Positions 1 to 8,027 of a stretch of DNA of 61,005 nt are shown here, piece after piece. A model generated the notes under the pieces. The model was not told the origin of the DNA and made no database searches. It saw only the letters and a list, made by a program, of their open reading frames with translations. Location of the stretch: assembly GCF_021021415.1 (NCBI RefSeq), contig NZ_JAINWJ010000026.1, positions 1-61,005 of the forward strand. The letters are read 5' to 3'. Position numbers and translations under genes: made by a program. The DNA is from Martelella mediterranea (GTDB taxonomy: Bacteria; Pseudomonadota; Alphaproteobacteria; Rhizobiales; Rhizobiaceae). Every line of letters starts with the position of its first letter. The stretch's first letter is position 1.

Positions 1-19
1 TTCGGTTTTCGGTCGAGAA

Positions 20-210
20 ATGATGGAGATCTGGTGGAGATCGATGAACCAGCTCTCTCAAGCGCGTGCGCCCGGGTCAAGGAACTGACCAGGGCTCCCC
101 GGCGGCGATCGCCTTGACCAAGTCGATCCTGGACAAGGTGCTCCATGAGCAAGGTGCCGCTCGCTTTGAAAGCGGAGCGCCCCCAACTCGCCTAGTCCCA
201 CCGTTCAAAG
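20..210 (+). pseudogene. Crotonase-fold (enoyl-CoA hydratase-like) C-terminal remnant
   Basis: No intact gene lies before the convergent pxpA. On the plus strand one frame reads ARVKELTR at about 63-92. The next frame continues with SPAAIALTKSILDK and ends near TRLVPPFKG. This order resembles the C-terminal part of enoyl-CoA hydratases (SPxAxxxTKxxL, then a terminal PxFKG). The frame change near position 92 and the missing acidic helix between the two motifs indicate a decayed gene with at least one frameshift and a deletion. The assignment rests on short motifs only. Confidence 0.35.
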
Positions 211-978
211 GTCTGGATGTTGCCTCAGGCCCGACACCGTGAAACCTGCCGTCTCGACAGCAGCTCGGATGGACCGGCCGAGATCGACGGCTTTGGGCGT
301 GTCGCTGTGGACCAGGATGGAGTGCACCTGTGTGCGAATGGTGTTGCCCTCAATCGTGTCGATCGTGCCTTCAACGATTGCCTGGGTCACGCGTCGCGCG
401 ATTGCCTTCGGGTCCGCGATGACGGCGCCATCCACATTGCGGGCCACAAGCCGGCCCGCATCGTCATAGGCGCGGTCGGCGAGGAACAGGCAGGCAACGC
501 GCATTCCCGCCTTGCGCGCAGCCCGTTCGGCTTCGGTGTTCGGAAGGGTCACCACAATCATCTCGGGATCGAAAGCCTTGTAGGCCCGGATCAAAGAGGC
601 CGCCAGCGCGGGGTCGGCAAATGACATGTTGCCGAGCGCGCCATGGGCGCTCACATGGCTAACCTTGCGGCCGCGAGCGCCCGCAATCGCCTGCAATGCA
701 CCAAGCTGATAGAGAACCATGGTTTCCAGTTCGCGGCTATCCATCGGAATCTGACGGCGCCCGAACCCCATGCGGTCGGCAAAACCCACATGGGCGCCGA
801 TATCGACGCCATTGCGAACGGCAATCCGCACGGTCTCATCCATGATCAACGGGTCTCCGGCATGGAAGCCGCAAGCGATATTTGCCGACGAGACGATGGA
901 CAGAAGCGCTTCGTCATCGGCAATGCGGTAGGGGCCAAACCCCTCCCCCAGATCCGAATTGATGTCGATCATCCGCAT
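205..978 (-). CDS. pxpA: 5-oxoprolinase subunit A (LamB/YcsF family)
   Basis: 257 aa LamB/YcsF protein, the PxpA component of the PxpABC ATP-dependent 5-oxoprolinase that opens 5-oxo-L-proline to glutamate in the cytoplasm. The N-terminus IDINSDLGEGFG, the ANIACGFHAGDP motif and the SAHGALGNM motif are family hallmarks. I start at the ATG at 978 because GAGGAG lies a few bases upstream and the longer reading frame adds 94 arginine-rich residues absent from the family. It is the last gene of the minus-strand pxpB-pxpC-carrier-like-pxpA cluster and follows the carrier-like gene almost without a gap. A 200 bp piece of a second copy lies at 17.6 kb. Confidence 0.93.
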   Translation of the reverse strand: MRMIDINSDLGEGFGPYRIADDEALLSIVSSANIACGFHAGDPLIMDETVRIAVRNGVDIGAHVGFADRMGFGRRQIPMDSRELETMVLYQLGALQAIAGARGRKVSHVSAHGALGNMSFADPALAASLIRAYKAFDPEMIVVTLPNTEAERAARKAGMRVACLFLADRAYDDAGRLVARNVDGAVIADPKAIARRVTQAIVEGTIDTIEGNTIRTQVHSILVHSDTPKAVDLGRSIRAAVETAGFTVSGLRQHPDL

Positions 979-979
979 T

Positions 980-1351
980 CTAGATCTCCTCATACTCAAA
1001 AAAAACCTGACCGAATTCCACAGCCTCTCCCTCCCGGACAAGAGGAAGGCCAAGGCGCGTTTCCCGGTGGGCCAGAACCGGAAACGCCAGCGGTCCCGCA
1101 TCGATAAAAGCAACCACATCGCCAGCCGAAACCGCCCCACTCCTAACCTGTTCAGCGGCGCGAAACAGGCCGGGCGCCTCCGCCGCAACGGTGTTCCTGG
1201 GTTGTTTGCGCGCACGGTCCGGAACACTCCCCTCCGCAGCAGCGGCGGCAAGCCGGACACGGAGAGAAAAACTCGTCATGTTCACGTCCAGGCCGTACGC
1301 GCCCGCCGCGCGCTTGCGCTCTGCAAGCGCCGCAACTTCAGCTGGTTTCAC
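980..1351 (-). CDS. Biotin-carboxyl-carrier-like protein lacking the biotinylation lysine
   Basis: 123 aa. Residues about 54-122 align by eye with the C-terminal biotinyl domain of AccB: EAPGLFR matches the AP..GTFYR strand, GDVVAFID matches GD.vc.IE, and EGEAVEFGQVFF matches NGepVEyGQ.LF. Where AccB has EAMKL this protein has DAGPL (residues 84-88), so proline 87 stands at the position of the lysine that is biotinylated. It cannot be a conventional biotin carrier. It overlaps pxpC by 4 bp (ATGA) and is followed immediately by pxpA, so it is probably co-translated with 5-oxoprolinase. A structural role is inferred, not shown. Confidence 0.7.
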   Translation of the reverse strand: MKPAEVAALAERKRAAGAYGLDVNMTSFSLRVRLAAAAAEGSVPDRARKQPRNTVAAEAPGLFRAAEQVRSGAVSAGDVVAFIDAGPLAFPVLAHRETRLGLPLVREGEAVEFGQVFFEYEEI

Positions 1352-2331
1352 GGCTTGGACCTCATGGCGGCGAGCGATATGAAATGTGCGACCTTGCGAA
1401 GGAAAGCGTCCTCCTCATGGGCGGCAGCCAGCGCCTCGCGCTGCGAAACCTCAACAAAACGAACCGCCTCACCCGGCCTCGATTGGGCCAGTCGCCTCAA
1501 ATCGGTTGCGATGATCACGCCGAGCCGCGGATAGCCTCCTGACGTATTGCCATCGGCCATCTGCACGACCGGCTGACCTGAAGGTGGAAGCTGCACCACG
1601 CCCGGCAGAATGCCGTGAGAAAAGAGCTCCATCGGCGCTTCAAGATGCAGTTGCGGACCGGAAAGGCGATAGCCGACGCGGCTATTGTTTCTCTCGAGCC
1701 GCCATTCGCTCTCCCAGAAGGCATCGCGGCTTTCCGGGGTAAACGCATCATATTCGGCGGCAGTGAGAATACGCAGGATTGCCGGCTCGTGAGGCGTCTT
1801 TTCAAAAAGCCTCGGCGAAAGACCGAAGCCGGCCTCGGACCCGTTGGTCGCAGGCGCGGGATTGGCGGCGGGATTGATACGCAGGCGATCATCCGGCCGA
1901 AGCGCCCGCCCATCGAAGCCGCCGAAACGGCCTTTCAGATCAGTGCTCGCAGAGCCAAAGACAGGCTCGACGGACAAGCCGCCGGCCACAGCGAGATAAG
2001 CAAAAGAGGCGTCGCGCGGCGGCTGCAGGGCAAGCACGTCGCCCTTTCGCGCCAGCATTGTCCACCAGGGTGGCACGGCGCGCTCACCAAGCCGCGCATT
2101 GCAGTCGCCCCCGGTCAGGGCGAAAACCATATCCTGCTCGAAGCGTATGGTAAGGCCGGAAGCGGCAATCTCGATGCCTGCCGCCCCGGGTTCATTGCCG
2201 AGCAGAAGGTTCGCGAGTTTGAGGGCAAGCGTATCCATGGCGCCGGTCAGGCCAACGCCGGACGCGCGATAGCCGGGACGCCCGAGGTCCTGAACGGTAA
2301 TCATCGGGCCGGAGGCAAGCACCGTTATCAT
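1348..2331 (-). CDS. pxpC: 5-oxoprolinase subunit C (biotin-dependent carboxyltransferase family)
   Basis: 327 aa, KipA/PxpC family, related to the carboxyltransferase domain of urea amidolyase. It pairs with PxpB to phosphorylate and open 5-oxoproline. Recognisable stretches are the N-terminal TVQDLGRPGYRASGV, NLLLGNEPGAAGIE, and the C-terminal LPPSGQPVVQMADG followed by TSGGYPRLGVI. The ATG at 2331 is chosen because it overlaps the pxpB stop (ATGA) and gives the family's usual beginning (MITVLASG); the upstream in-frame extension overlaps pxpB by over 100 bp. Confidence 0.92.
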   Translation of the reverse strand: MITVLASGPMITVQDLGRPGYRASGVGLTGAMDTLALKLANLLLGNEPGAAGIEIAASGLTIRFEQDMVFALTGGDCNARLGERAVPPWWTMLARKGDVLALQPPRDASFAYLAVAGGLSVEPVFGSASTDLKGRFGGFDGRALRPDDRLRINPAANPAPATNGSEAGFGLSPRLFEKTPHEPAILRILTAAEYDAFTPESRDAFWESEWRLERNNSRVGYRLSGPQLHLEAPMELFSHGILPGVVQLPPSGQPVVQMADGNTSGGYPRLGVIIATDLRRLAQSRPGEAVRFVEVSQREALAAAHEEDAFLRKVAHFISLAAMRSKP

Positions 2332-2993
2332 CAGCGCACCTCCTGAATGCGAAAGCGTATACGGTCGCCAGGCGACAGCAGAATGGGCGCCTCGCGATCC
2401 GGGTCGAAGAGCCTGATTTCCGTTCCCCCGATGATATGCCAACCGGACGGGGAATCGCAGGAGATAACGCCCGTTTGCGCGCCGCCGATCACCACGCTGC
2501 CCGCTTCGACGCGCGTGCGCGGCACGTCGCGGCGCGGGGTTGCAAGACGCTCATCCATGCCGGCGAGATAGGCGAAACCGGGCTGCGACCCTAGACAATA
2601 GACCGTGCATTCGCTGGCTGCATGGCGTTCGGCGACAGCCTCGACGGAAAGGCCGGCGTGGCGTGCCACCTCCTCCAGATCGACCCCTGCTTCGCCGCCA
2701 TAGCAAACCGGGATCTCCACGACGCGGCCTTGCCTGCGGCTCACGTCCAGTGTTGACCATGCCTCTTCCACAGCAGCGCACATGTCTTCGAAATCGGCAC
2801 GTTCGGGGTCGTAAACCAGAAGAAGATTGTTCATGCCCGGGACCGCTTCGCGGACATGCGGCCAGCCGGCCGCAAGCTCGGCCAGGCTCCAGATGCGCTC
2901 CTGGACCGCATGGTCGAGCTTCTCGCCGGCCGCATCGCAATGGATGGCCGCCTCGCCGAATGGGCTGAAGCGCAAGGGTTGGGTCTCATGCAT
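2331..2993 (-). CDS. pxpB: 5-oxoprolinase subunit B (carboxyltransferase subunit)
   Basis: 220 aa KipI/PxpB family protein. Motifs seen are the early FGEAAI strand, VEIPVCYGG near residue 92, CLGSQPGFAYLAGMD (about 133-147), TPRRDVPRTRVEAGSV, and GGAQTGVISCDSPSGWH before the C-terminal PGDRIRF. All are typical of the cyclophilin-like PxpB fold. It forms a complex with PxpC and, with PxpA, hydrolyses 5-oxoproline. Its start overlaps the last 8 bp of the decayed accC frame upstream, so the operon originally continued from accB and accC into pxpB. Confidence 0.93.
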   Translation of the reverse strand: MHETQPLRFSPFGEAAIHCDAAGEKLDHAVQERIWSLAELAAGWPHVREAVPGMNNLLLVYDPERADFEDMCAAVEEAWSTLDVSRRQGRVVEIPVCYGGEAGVDLEEVARHAGLSVEAVAERHAASECTVYCLGSQPGFAYLAGMDERLATPRRDVPRTRVEAGSVVIGGAQTGVISCDSPSGWHIIGGTEIRLFDPDREAPILLSPGDRIRFRIQEVR

Positions 2994-3317
2994 CCTGCGG
3001 CTCTTTCAATAAGCGCTCCAGATGGTGGATGCTGCATCCTCCGGCCATGAAGCCTTGGTCATCAAGCAAGCGGCGGTGCAGCGGAACATTGGTCTCTATG
3101 CCCTCCACGACTATTTCACGCAATGCGCCGCGCAACCGCGCGAGCTCCTCCGCATTGATGCGGCACTCGATGGCATGGCCGGTAAAAACCAGATTCTGCT
3201 GGGCAAATGAAAGGGGCTCGCCGCGCGCGATGTCGTATCACCTTCGGTGATTTCCAGCTCAGCTATTCCACCTTTCCGGACCAGGTCGATATAGGCCTTG
3301 ATCTTGTCGATTTTCAC
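2986..3317 (-). pseudogene. Deletion-fused remnant of accB and accC
   Basis: From a GTG at 3317 (GGAGACC upstream) the frame begins KIDKIKAYIDLVRKGG and IAELEITEGDTTS, the N-terminal helix of AccB. At about 3237 the coding sense jumps to another frame reading ARGEPLSFAQQNLVFTGHA then IECRINAEE, which is biotin carboxylase. It then passes directly into LRGALREIVVEGIETNVPLH and ends HHLERLLKEPQDA at 2986. Compared with AccC, the region around the GxRxD and PPYYDSL motifs is missing. So the AccB C-terminus, most of AccC, and an internal AccC segment of roughly 80 residues are gone. No functional product is expected. Confidence 0.85.
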
Positions 3318-3550
3318 GGTTTCGGTCTCCAAGATTACCAATGAAGTCATGGCCAAAACCGAACGCGCAAAAAAGCGATAAATTCGCATTTTGAATCATT
3401 CTTAAATCAGATGGTTGAACCTCCGCAGTCCAGCAAGCCCCGCTACCGGTTTTGAAAGACATGACTATAGGCAGAGGTTTTGCCGGCATGCCTTCTGACG
3501 CCAGCACGAGAAGGCACCACAAAAAACTCATGAATTAAAGAGATATATTA

Positions 3551-3580
3551 TGATAAATTATTATCGCTATTCAGAATAGA
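3551..3580. promoter_or_regulatory. A+T-rich palindromic region between accB' and dctP1
   Basis: The 3390-3666 gap between divergent units is strikingly A+T-rich. It holds a perfect 6-1-6 palindrome CTATTC-A-GAATAG (3567-3579) next to GATAA..TTATC half sites (3552-3565). The stretch AATTATCGCTATT recurs upstream of the aminotransferase gene at 6701-6713, with one base of difference here (ATTATCGCTATT is exact). Likely a promoter/operator region for the TRAP operon; the binding protein is unknown. Confidence 0.4.
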
Positions 3581-3666
3581 ATTATTATGAAACTCTCTAT
3601 AGCTGATAATGAAGGGCATTTCCGCACAACTCTTGACCTTGCCCTCAACGCAAAAAGGGGAAATCC

Positions 3667-4647
3667 ATGATCAAATCCTTGCTCTCGGCCGCACTCACCG
3701 CATCGTTGATGCTTGGCGCAACATCTGCCATGGCGCAGACCAGCTGGGATCTGCCGCTTGCCTGGCCGGCCGACAACTACATTACCGAGAATGAGCAGAT
3801 CTTCGCCGATGAGGTCAAGGAAGCGACCAATGGCGACGTCGTCATCACGCTGCATCCCGGCGGTTCGCTGGGCTTCAAGGGGCCGGAGATGTTTTCCGCC
3901 GTGCGCGATGGTCTGGTGCCGATCGGCGACATGCTGCTCAACCAGCAGGTCGGTGAAAACAAGCTGCTCGGCCTTGAATCCCTGCCCTACCTGATCGGCA
4001 GCTTCGACGAGCTTCGCGAATTCCAGAAGCCTTACCGTCCGCTCCTCGACGAGGTGTTCGGCGCTGCCAACCAGAAGGTGCTCTTCACCATTCCGTGGCC
4101 GCAGCAACAGATCTTCACCAAGAAGGAAATCAACACGATCGAAGACATGAGCGGCATCAAGATCCGCTCCTACGACAAGTCCTCGACGGAGATTTTCAAG
4201 GCCGCCGGCATGACGCCGGTACAGCTTCCCTGGGGCGAAGTCATTCCCTCGCTGGCCGCCGGCGCCATCGATGCCGTCGCGACCTCCTCGCCATCCGCGA
4301 TCGACGGCGCATTCTGGGAGTTCCTGGGCTACGCCTACCCGACCCGGCAGACCTGGAACACCAATGTCGTCAGCGTAAACCTTGACGCATGGAACGCACT
4401 GACCAAGGAACAGCAGGACCAGATTTCGGCAATCGCCGAGGAACTGGAACCGAAGTTCTGGGCGGCAGCACAGGAAGTCGACGCCAACGCGATGGAGACC
4501 CTTGCCGACAATGGCATGGTGATCGGCACGCTTTCGGAAGAGACCCGCGATGCGCTTCGCGAGCGTGCAGCGCCGCTGCGTGAAGCTGCCCTCAACGAAA
4601 TGGGCGACAAGGCGAAGGCCGTTGTCGAAGAGTTCCAGAACCAGTAA
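3667..4647 (+). CDS. TRAP transporter substrate-binding protein (DctP family), system 1
   Basis: 326 aa periplasmic receptor. A Sec signal peptide is visible (MIKSLLSAALTASLMLGATS, cleavage after AMA). The mature part shows the DctP pattern: FADEVKEATNGDVVITLHPGGSLGF near the start and the central MSGIKIRSYDKSSTEIFK, then GAIDAVATSSPSAIDGAFWE. It delivers an organic acid to the DctQM membrane pair. An AAGGGGAAATCC ribosome site precedes the ATG. It is first in the operon and is separated from dctQ by a strong hairpin. The ligand cannot be read from sequence; a location opposite the 5-oxoprolinase genes makes an amino-acid-derived acid conceivable. Confidence 0.9.
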   Translation: MIKSLLSAALTASLMLGATSAMAQTSWDLPLAWPADNYITENEQIFADEVKEATNGDVVITLHPGGSLGFKGPEMFSAVRDGLVPIGDMLLNQQVGENKLLGLESLPYLIGSFDELREFQKPYRPLLDEVFGAANQKVLFTIPWPQQQIFTKKEINTIEDMSGIKIRSYDKSSTEIFKAAGMTPVQLPWGEVIPSLAAGAIDAVATSSPSAIDGAFWEFLGYAYPTRQTWNTNVVSVNLDAWNALTKEQQDQISAIAEELEPKFWAAAQEVDANAMETLADNGMVIGTLSEETRDALRERAAPLREAALNEMGDKAKAVVEEFQNQ

Positions 4648-4655
4648 TCGAGACT

Positions 4656-4680
4656 TGCGCCGGCCCAACAGGCCGGCGCA
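4656..4680 (+). promoter_or_regulatory. Intercistronic hairpin after dctP1
   Basis: A perfect 10-bp stem (TGCGCCGGCC with GGCCGGCGCA) and a CAACA loop directly follow the dctP stop, with no T-run. Such a hairpin commonly protects the upstream message from 3' exonucleases and so raises receptor over permease levels; that role is inferred. Confidence 0.65.
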
Positions 4681-4763
4681 ATCCGTTTGACCGCCCACGT
4701 GGCGCTCGCATGGCAGGCCTGCGACAAACCGCGCCCGCCTCGCTCTTTCCAGGAGAGAAACCG

Positions 4764-5276
4764 ATGTGGCAGGCCGTCAATTCGCTGGTCGATCGCTTTT
4801 CCCGCATGCTCGCCTATCTTTCAGGCGCCGCGATCCTGCTCATTGCCGTCATGCAGATGGCAGAGATCATTCTTCGCAATTTCGCCGGCATAAGCCTGCC
4901 CTTCGTCTGGGAATACGCATCCTATCTTCATATCAGCGCCATCTTTCTCGGTGCGGCCTTCACGCTCAGGACCGGCGGGCATATCCGCGTCACGCTGGTG
5001 CGCGGCCTCAATCCGCGCCTGTTCGAAATCGTTGCAACCATAATCGGACTGGCAATCTCGTCCTACCTGACAAAAGCACTTTTCGGGATGGCATGGGGCT
5101 ATGGCGCGACCGGTCGCACATCCGGAACAATCAATGACGTCCCACTCATCATTCCGGCAATCTTCGTCTCGGCAGGCGCGGCGATGCTGACTGTGCAACT
5201 CGCGCTTCGCCTCGTTCAGGCGGTCATAGGCAATCCGCTCGTGGTGCCGTGGCACGAAACCGCGCGCGCCGAGTGA
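4764..5276 (+). CDS. TRAP transporter small permease (DctQ family), system 1
   Basis: 170 aa with four predicted membrane helices (roughly residues 17-38, 54-75, 91-112, 132-155). The FVWEYASYLHISAIFLGAAF segment near residues 48-67 and HIRVTL after it are typical of DctQ. It associates with the large DctM subunit in the inner membrane. The start at 4764 follows AGGAGAG by six bases; an upstream in-frame ATG would add an unrelated polar tail. The downstream dctM begins 17 bp after the stop. Confidence 0.88.
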   Translation: MWQAVNSLVDRFSRMLAYLSGAAILLIAVMQMAEIILRNFAGISLPFVWEYASYLHISAIFLGAAFTLRTGGHIRVTLVRGLNPRLFEIVATIIGLAISSYLTKALFGMAWGYGATGRTSGTINDVPLIIPAIFVSAGAAMLTVQLALRLVQAVIGNPLVVPWHETARAE

Positions 5277-5292
5277 GCGGAGGGAAGCAGAA

Positions 5293-6585
5293 ATGATGCC
5301 GATTGTTACAACGATTCTCCTGTTCCTGGTGCTGCTGACAAGCGGTGCCTGGGTCGGACTTGCCCTGATGGGCGTGGGTATCGGCGGGCTCACCCTGTTC
5401 CGCTCCCTGCCCGTGGACAAAATTCTGGCGCAGACCGTGTGGAACGGCCTCACCTCGCCGGAACTGGTGGCCCTTCCGCTCTTCATTCTCATGGCTGAGC
5501 TTCTGTTTCGCTCACGGTTCATTGACGGGCTTTTCAGCGCGCTCGAACCATGGGTGCGCCGCCTGCCCGGTGGCCTGTTGCATACGAATGTCATCGGCTG
5601 CACCTTCTTCGCGCTGATCTCGGGCTCTTCCGCCGCGACAACCAGCGCCGTCGGCCGTATTACCGTGCGCGAACTGGAAAAGCGCGGCTATGAACGCTCG
5701 ATCGTCATGGGATCGCTGGCGGGCGCCGGTACGCTGGGCTTCCTCATCCCACCAAGCGTCATCCTGATCATCTACGGCGTCCTTGCGCAGACCTCGGTGC
5801 TGAAGCTTTTCGCGGCGGGCATTCTGCCGGGGCTGCTGCTCGCCTGCATGTTCATTCTCTATCTTGCCATTCGCGCCATCGTCCTCAAACGGCAATACGA
5901 ACCGGAGCAAGACGCGTCGGAAAACATATGGAAGGAGCGTCTTCGCGCCTTTCCCACCCTGCTGCCCTTCTTCATCCTGATGGGCGTGCTGCTCGGCTCG
6001 ATGTATGGCGGTCTGGCAAGCCCGTCGGAGGCGGCCGCCATCGCTGTCTTCACGACCCTTGTGATCATGGCGGTCGAGGGTACGCTCAGCGTCAAGGCCG
6101 TGACCGATGCCTGCCTCGGCACGGCCCGAACCGCGAGCATGCTCGGGCTCATCATCGGCGCGGCCTCGTTCCTTTCAACAGCGGTTGTCTATCTCGGGCT
6201 GCCACAGGCGATTTCCGCGCAGATCAACGCGCTTGATCTCAGCCCGATGATGCTGATTGCGCTTCTGGTCGTGATTTATATCGTTCTGGGCTGTTTTCTC
6301 GAAGGCATGTCGCTCATCGTCATGACGCTGCCGATCGTGCTGCCGCTGGTCACGAATGTCGGCTACGACAAGGTATGGTTCGGCGTTTTCCTCGTCATCG
6401 TCGTGGAAATGGCGCAGATCACCCCGCCGGTCGGCCTCAATCTCTTCGTGATCCAGGGCCTGACGGGCGAGAAGCTCGGGCGGATCGCCAGGGCGGTGCT
6501 CCCCTTCTTCCTGATCATGATCGCCTTTGTGTTCCTGTTGGCGGCATTCCCACAGATCGCGACCTTCCTGCCCGGCAAGCTCTGA
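5293..6585 (+). CDS. TRAP transporter large permease (DctM family), system 1
   Basis: 430 aa, about twelve hydrophobic segments, the usual length for DctM. Family signatures include ALPLFILMAELLFRS (about 55-70), SGSSAATTSAVGRI (108-121), GTLGFLIPPSVILIIYGVL and TPPVGLNLFVIQG near the C-terminus. It forms the Na+-coupled transport channel with DctQ. It closes the three-gene operon; the next gene is about 195 bp away behind its own A+T-rich region. Confidence 0.92.
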   Translation: MMPIVTTILLFLVLLTSGAWVGLALMGVGIGGLTLFRSLPVDKILAQTVWNGLTSPELVALPLFILMAELLFRSRFIDGLFSALEPWVRRLPGGLLHTNVIGCTFFALISGSSAATTSAVGRITVRELEKRGYERSIVMGSLAGAGTLGFLIPPSVILIIYGVLAQTSVLKLFAAGILPGLLLACMFILYLAIRAIVLKRQYEPEQDASENIWKERLRAFPTLLPFFILMGVLLGSMYGGLASPSEAAAIAVFTTLVIMAVEGTLSVKAVTDACLGTARTASMLGLIIGAASFLSTAVVYLGLPQAISAQINALDLSPMMLIALLVVIYIVLGCFLEGMSLIVMTLPIVLPLVTNVGYDKVWFGVFLVIVVEMAQITPPVGLNLFVIQGLTGEKLGRIARAVLPFFLIMIAFVFLLAAFPQIATFLPGKL

Positions 6586-6679
6586 TTCCCGGCAGATAAA
6601 AAACGTCCTGCAAAGGCTGAAATCCCGGCTTTGGAAGATGCCGGCAGGCAGAGAAGAGCAACCTTTAATTAAGTCGAAT

Positions 6680-6724
6680 TATTCATTATAAAACATAAAT
6701 AATTATCGCTATTATTCATATTTT
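6680..6724 (+). promoter_or_regulatory. Putative promoter/operator of the aminotransferase-rraA operon
   Basis: A very A+T-rich stretch in a G+C-rich neighbourhood holds AATTATCGCTATT at 6701-6713, nearly identical to the sequence upstream of dctP1 at 3559-3571. The two sites head adjacent operons, so a common regulator (for example the LysR protein at 8.8-9.7 kb) is possible but not demonstrated. Confidence 0.35.
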
Positions 6725-6779
6725 TGTTTGAATATGATCTTTCAAAAGCCGCAAGGCGGCATGCGACGAGGTACTTGAA

Positions 6780-8015
6780 ATGACGCTGAAACTGGCCGAG
6801 AGGGTCGTAAAGCTGAAACCGTCGGCGAGCATCGCCGCCAAGAAAATGGTGACGGAGCTGGAGGCGGCGGGCCGGAAGATTCTCGATTTCACCCTTGGCG
6901 AGCCGGACCAGCCAACGCCCGCGCACATCATCGAGGCGGCGATTTCGGCGATGAAGAACGGCGAGACGCATTACACCGCATCCGCGGGAACGCCAGCGCT
7001 GCGCGATGCCGTGGCCCGAAAGATCGTCCGGGAAAAGGGGTTTGCCTGCAAGGCCGAGAACGTGGTCATCGGCTGCGGCGCAAAGCAGCTCATCTATGAA
7101 GCATTCGCCGCCACCGTCGAGCCGGGCGTGGAGGTCATCGTTCCCGCCCCCTACTGGGTTTCCTATCCCGATATCGTCGGATTGCAGGGCGGCAAGGCCA
7201 TAACCGTAACCTGCGGCGCGGAGCATGACTTCAAGCTCACGCCGGCGGCACTCGAAGCTGCCATAACGCCTGCGACGCGCTGGCTGGTGCTGAATGCCCC
7301 CAACAACCCCACCGGCTCCTACTACGCACATGAGGAGCTTGCCGCGCTGGCCGATGTGCTGCGTCGCCATCCGCATGTCTGGATCATGACGGACGAGATT
7401 TACGAGAACCTGTTCTACGAAGGCGAACGCTCGCCGAGCATCATCGAAGTCGCGCCGGACCTGGCGGACCGCTCGCTTGTGATTAGCGGGGTCTCGAAGG
7501 CCTATGCGATGACGGGTTGGCGCATCGGCTATGCGGTCGGCCCCAAGCCGCTGATCGATGTCATGACCAAGCTCCTCAGCCAGAGCACCACCTGCCCCAG
7601 TTCCATCAGCCAGGCTGCGGCCGTCGCCGCGCTCGACGGCGACCAGACCTGTGTGGAGGAAGCGACGGCGCTCTATCGCAAGCGCAGAGACAGGATGGTC
7701 GAGCTTCTCGGAGAGGCCCCCGGCCTCGAAGTGCGCGCGCCTGCCGGCGCCTTTTATCTATACCCCTGCGTGGCGGGCCTCATCGGCAAGACCACGCCGG
7801 GCGGAAAGACGCTCGAGACCGACACGGACGTCGCGCTCTACCTGCTGGAAGCGGCAAATGTCGCCGTTGTGGATGGCGGCGCCTACGGGCTCTCTCCCTA
7901 TATCCGCCTCTCCTTCGCAACCGGCATCGAGACCATCGAGCAGGGCTGCGCCAATGTCGTTGCCGCCTGTGAGGCGCTGTTTGAAAACAAAACCCGCCAG
8001 TCGGGCACCGCTTGA
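6780..8015 (+). CDS. Class I/II PLP-dependent aminotransferase
   Basis: 411 aa, aspartate aminotransferase-like fold type I enzyme. Visible are the substrate-side FTLGEPDQPTP (38-47), APYWVSYPD (133-141), NAPNNPTGS (172-180), the PLP-phenol aspartate in MTDEIYE (about 205), and the Schiff-base lysine 240 in SGVSKAYAMTGWRIGY. It transfers an amino group between an amino acid and a 2-oxo acid. Closest in pattern to the AatA/AspC type; the true substrate is not fixed. It lies 12 bp upstream of an RraA-family gene, suggesting amino-acid to oxo-acid conversion followed by carbon-carbon cleavage or decarboxylation. Confidence 0.88.
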   Translation: MTLKLAERVVKLKPSASIAAKKMVTELEAAGRKILDFTLGEPDQPTPAHIIEAAISAMKNGETHYTASAGTPALRDAVARKIVREKGFACKAENVVIGCGAKQLIYEAFAATVEPGVEVIVPAPYWVSYPDIVGLQGGKAITVTCGAEHDFKLTPAALEAAITPATRWLVLNAPNNPTGSYYAHEELAALADVLRRHPHVWIMTDEIYENLFYEGERSPSIIEVAPDLADRSLVISGVSKAYAMTGWRIGYAVGPKPLIDVMTKLLSQSTTCPSSISQAAAVAALDGDQTCVEEATALYRKRRDRMVELLGEAPGLEVRAPAGAFYLYPCVAGLIGKTTPGGKTLETDTDVALYLLEAANVAVVDGGAYGLSPYIRLSFATGIETIEQGCANVVAACEALFENKTRQSGTA

Positions 8016-8027
8016 AGGAACCGAATC

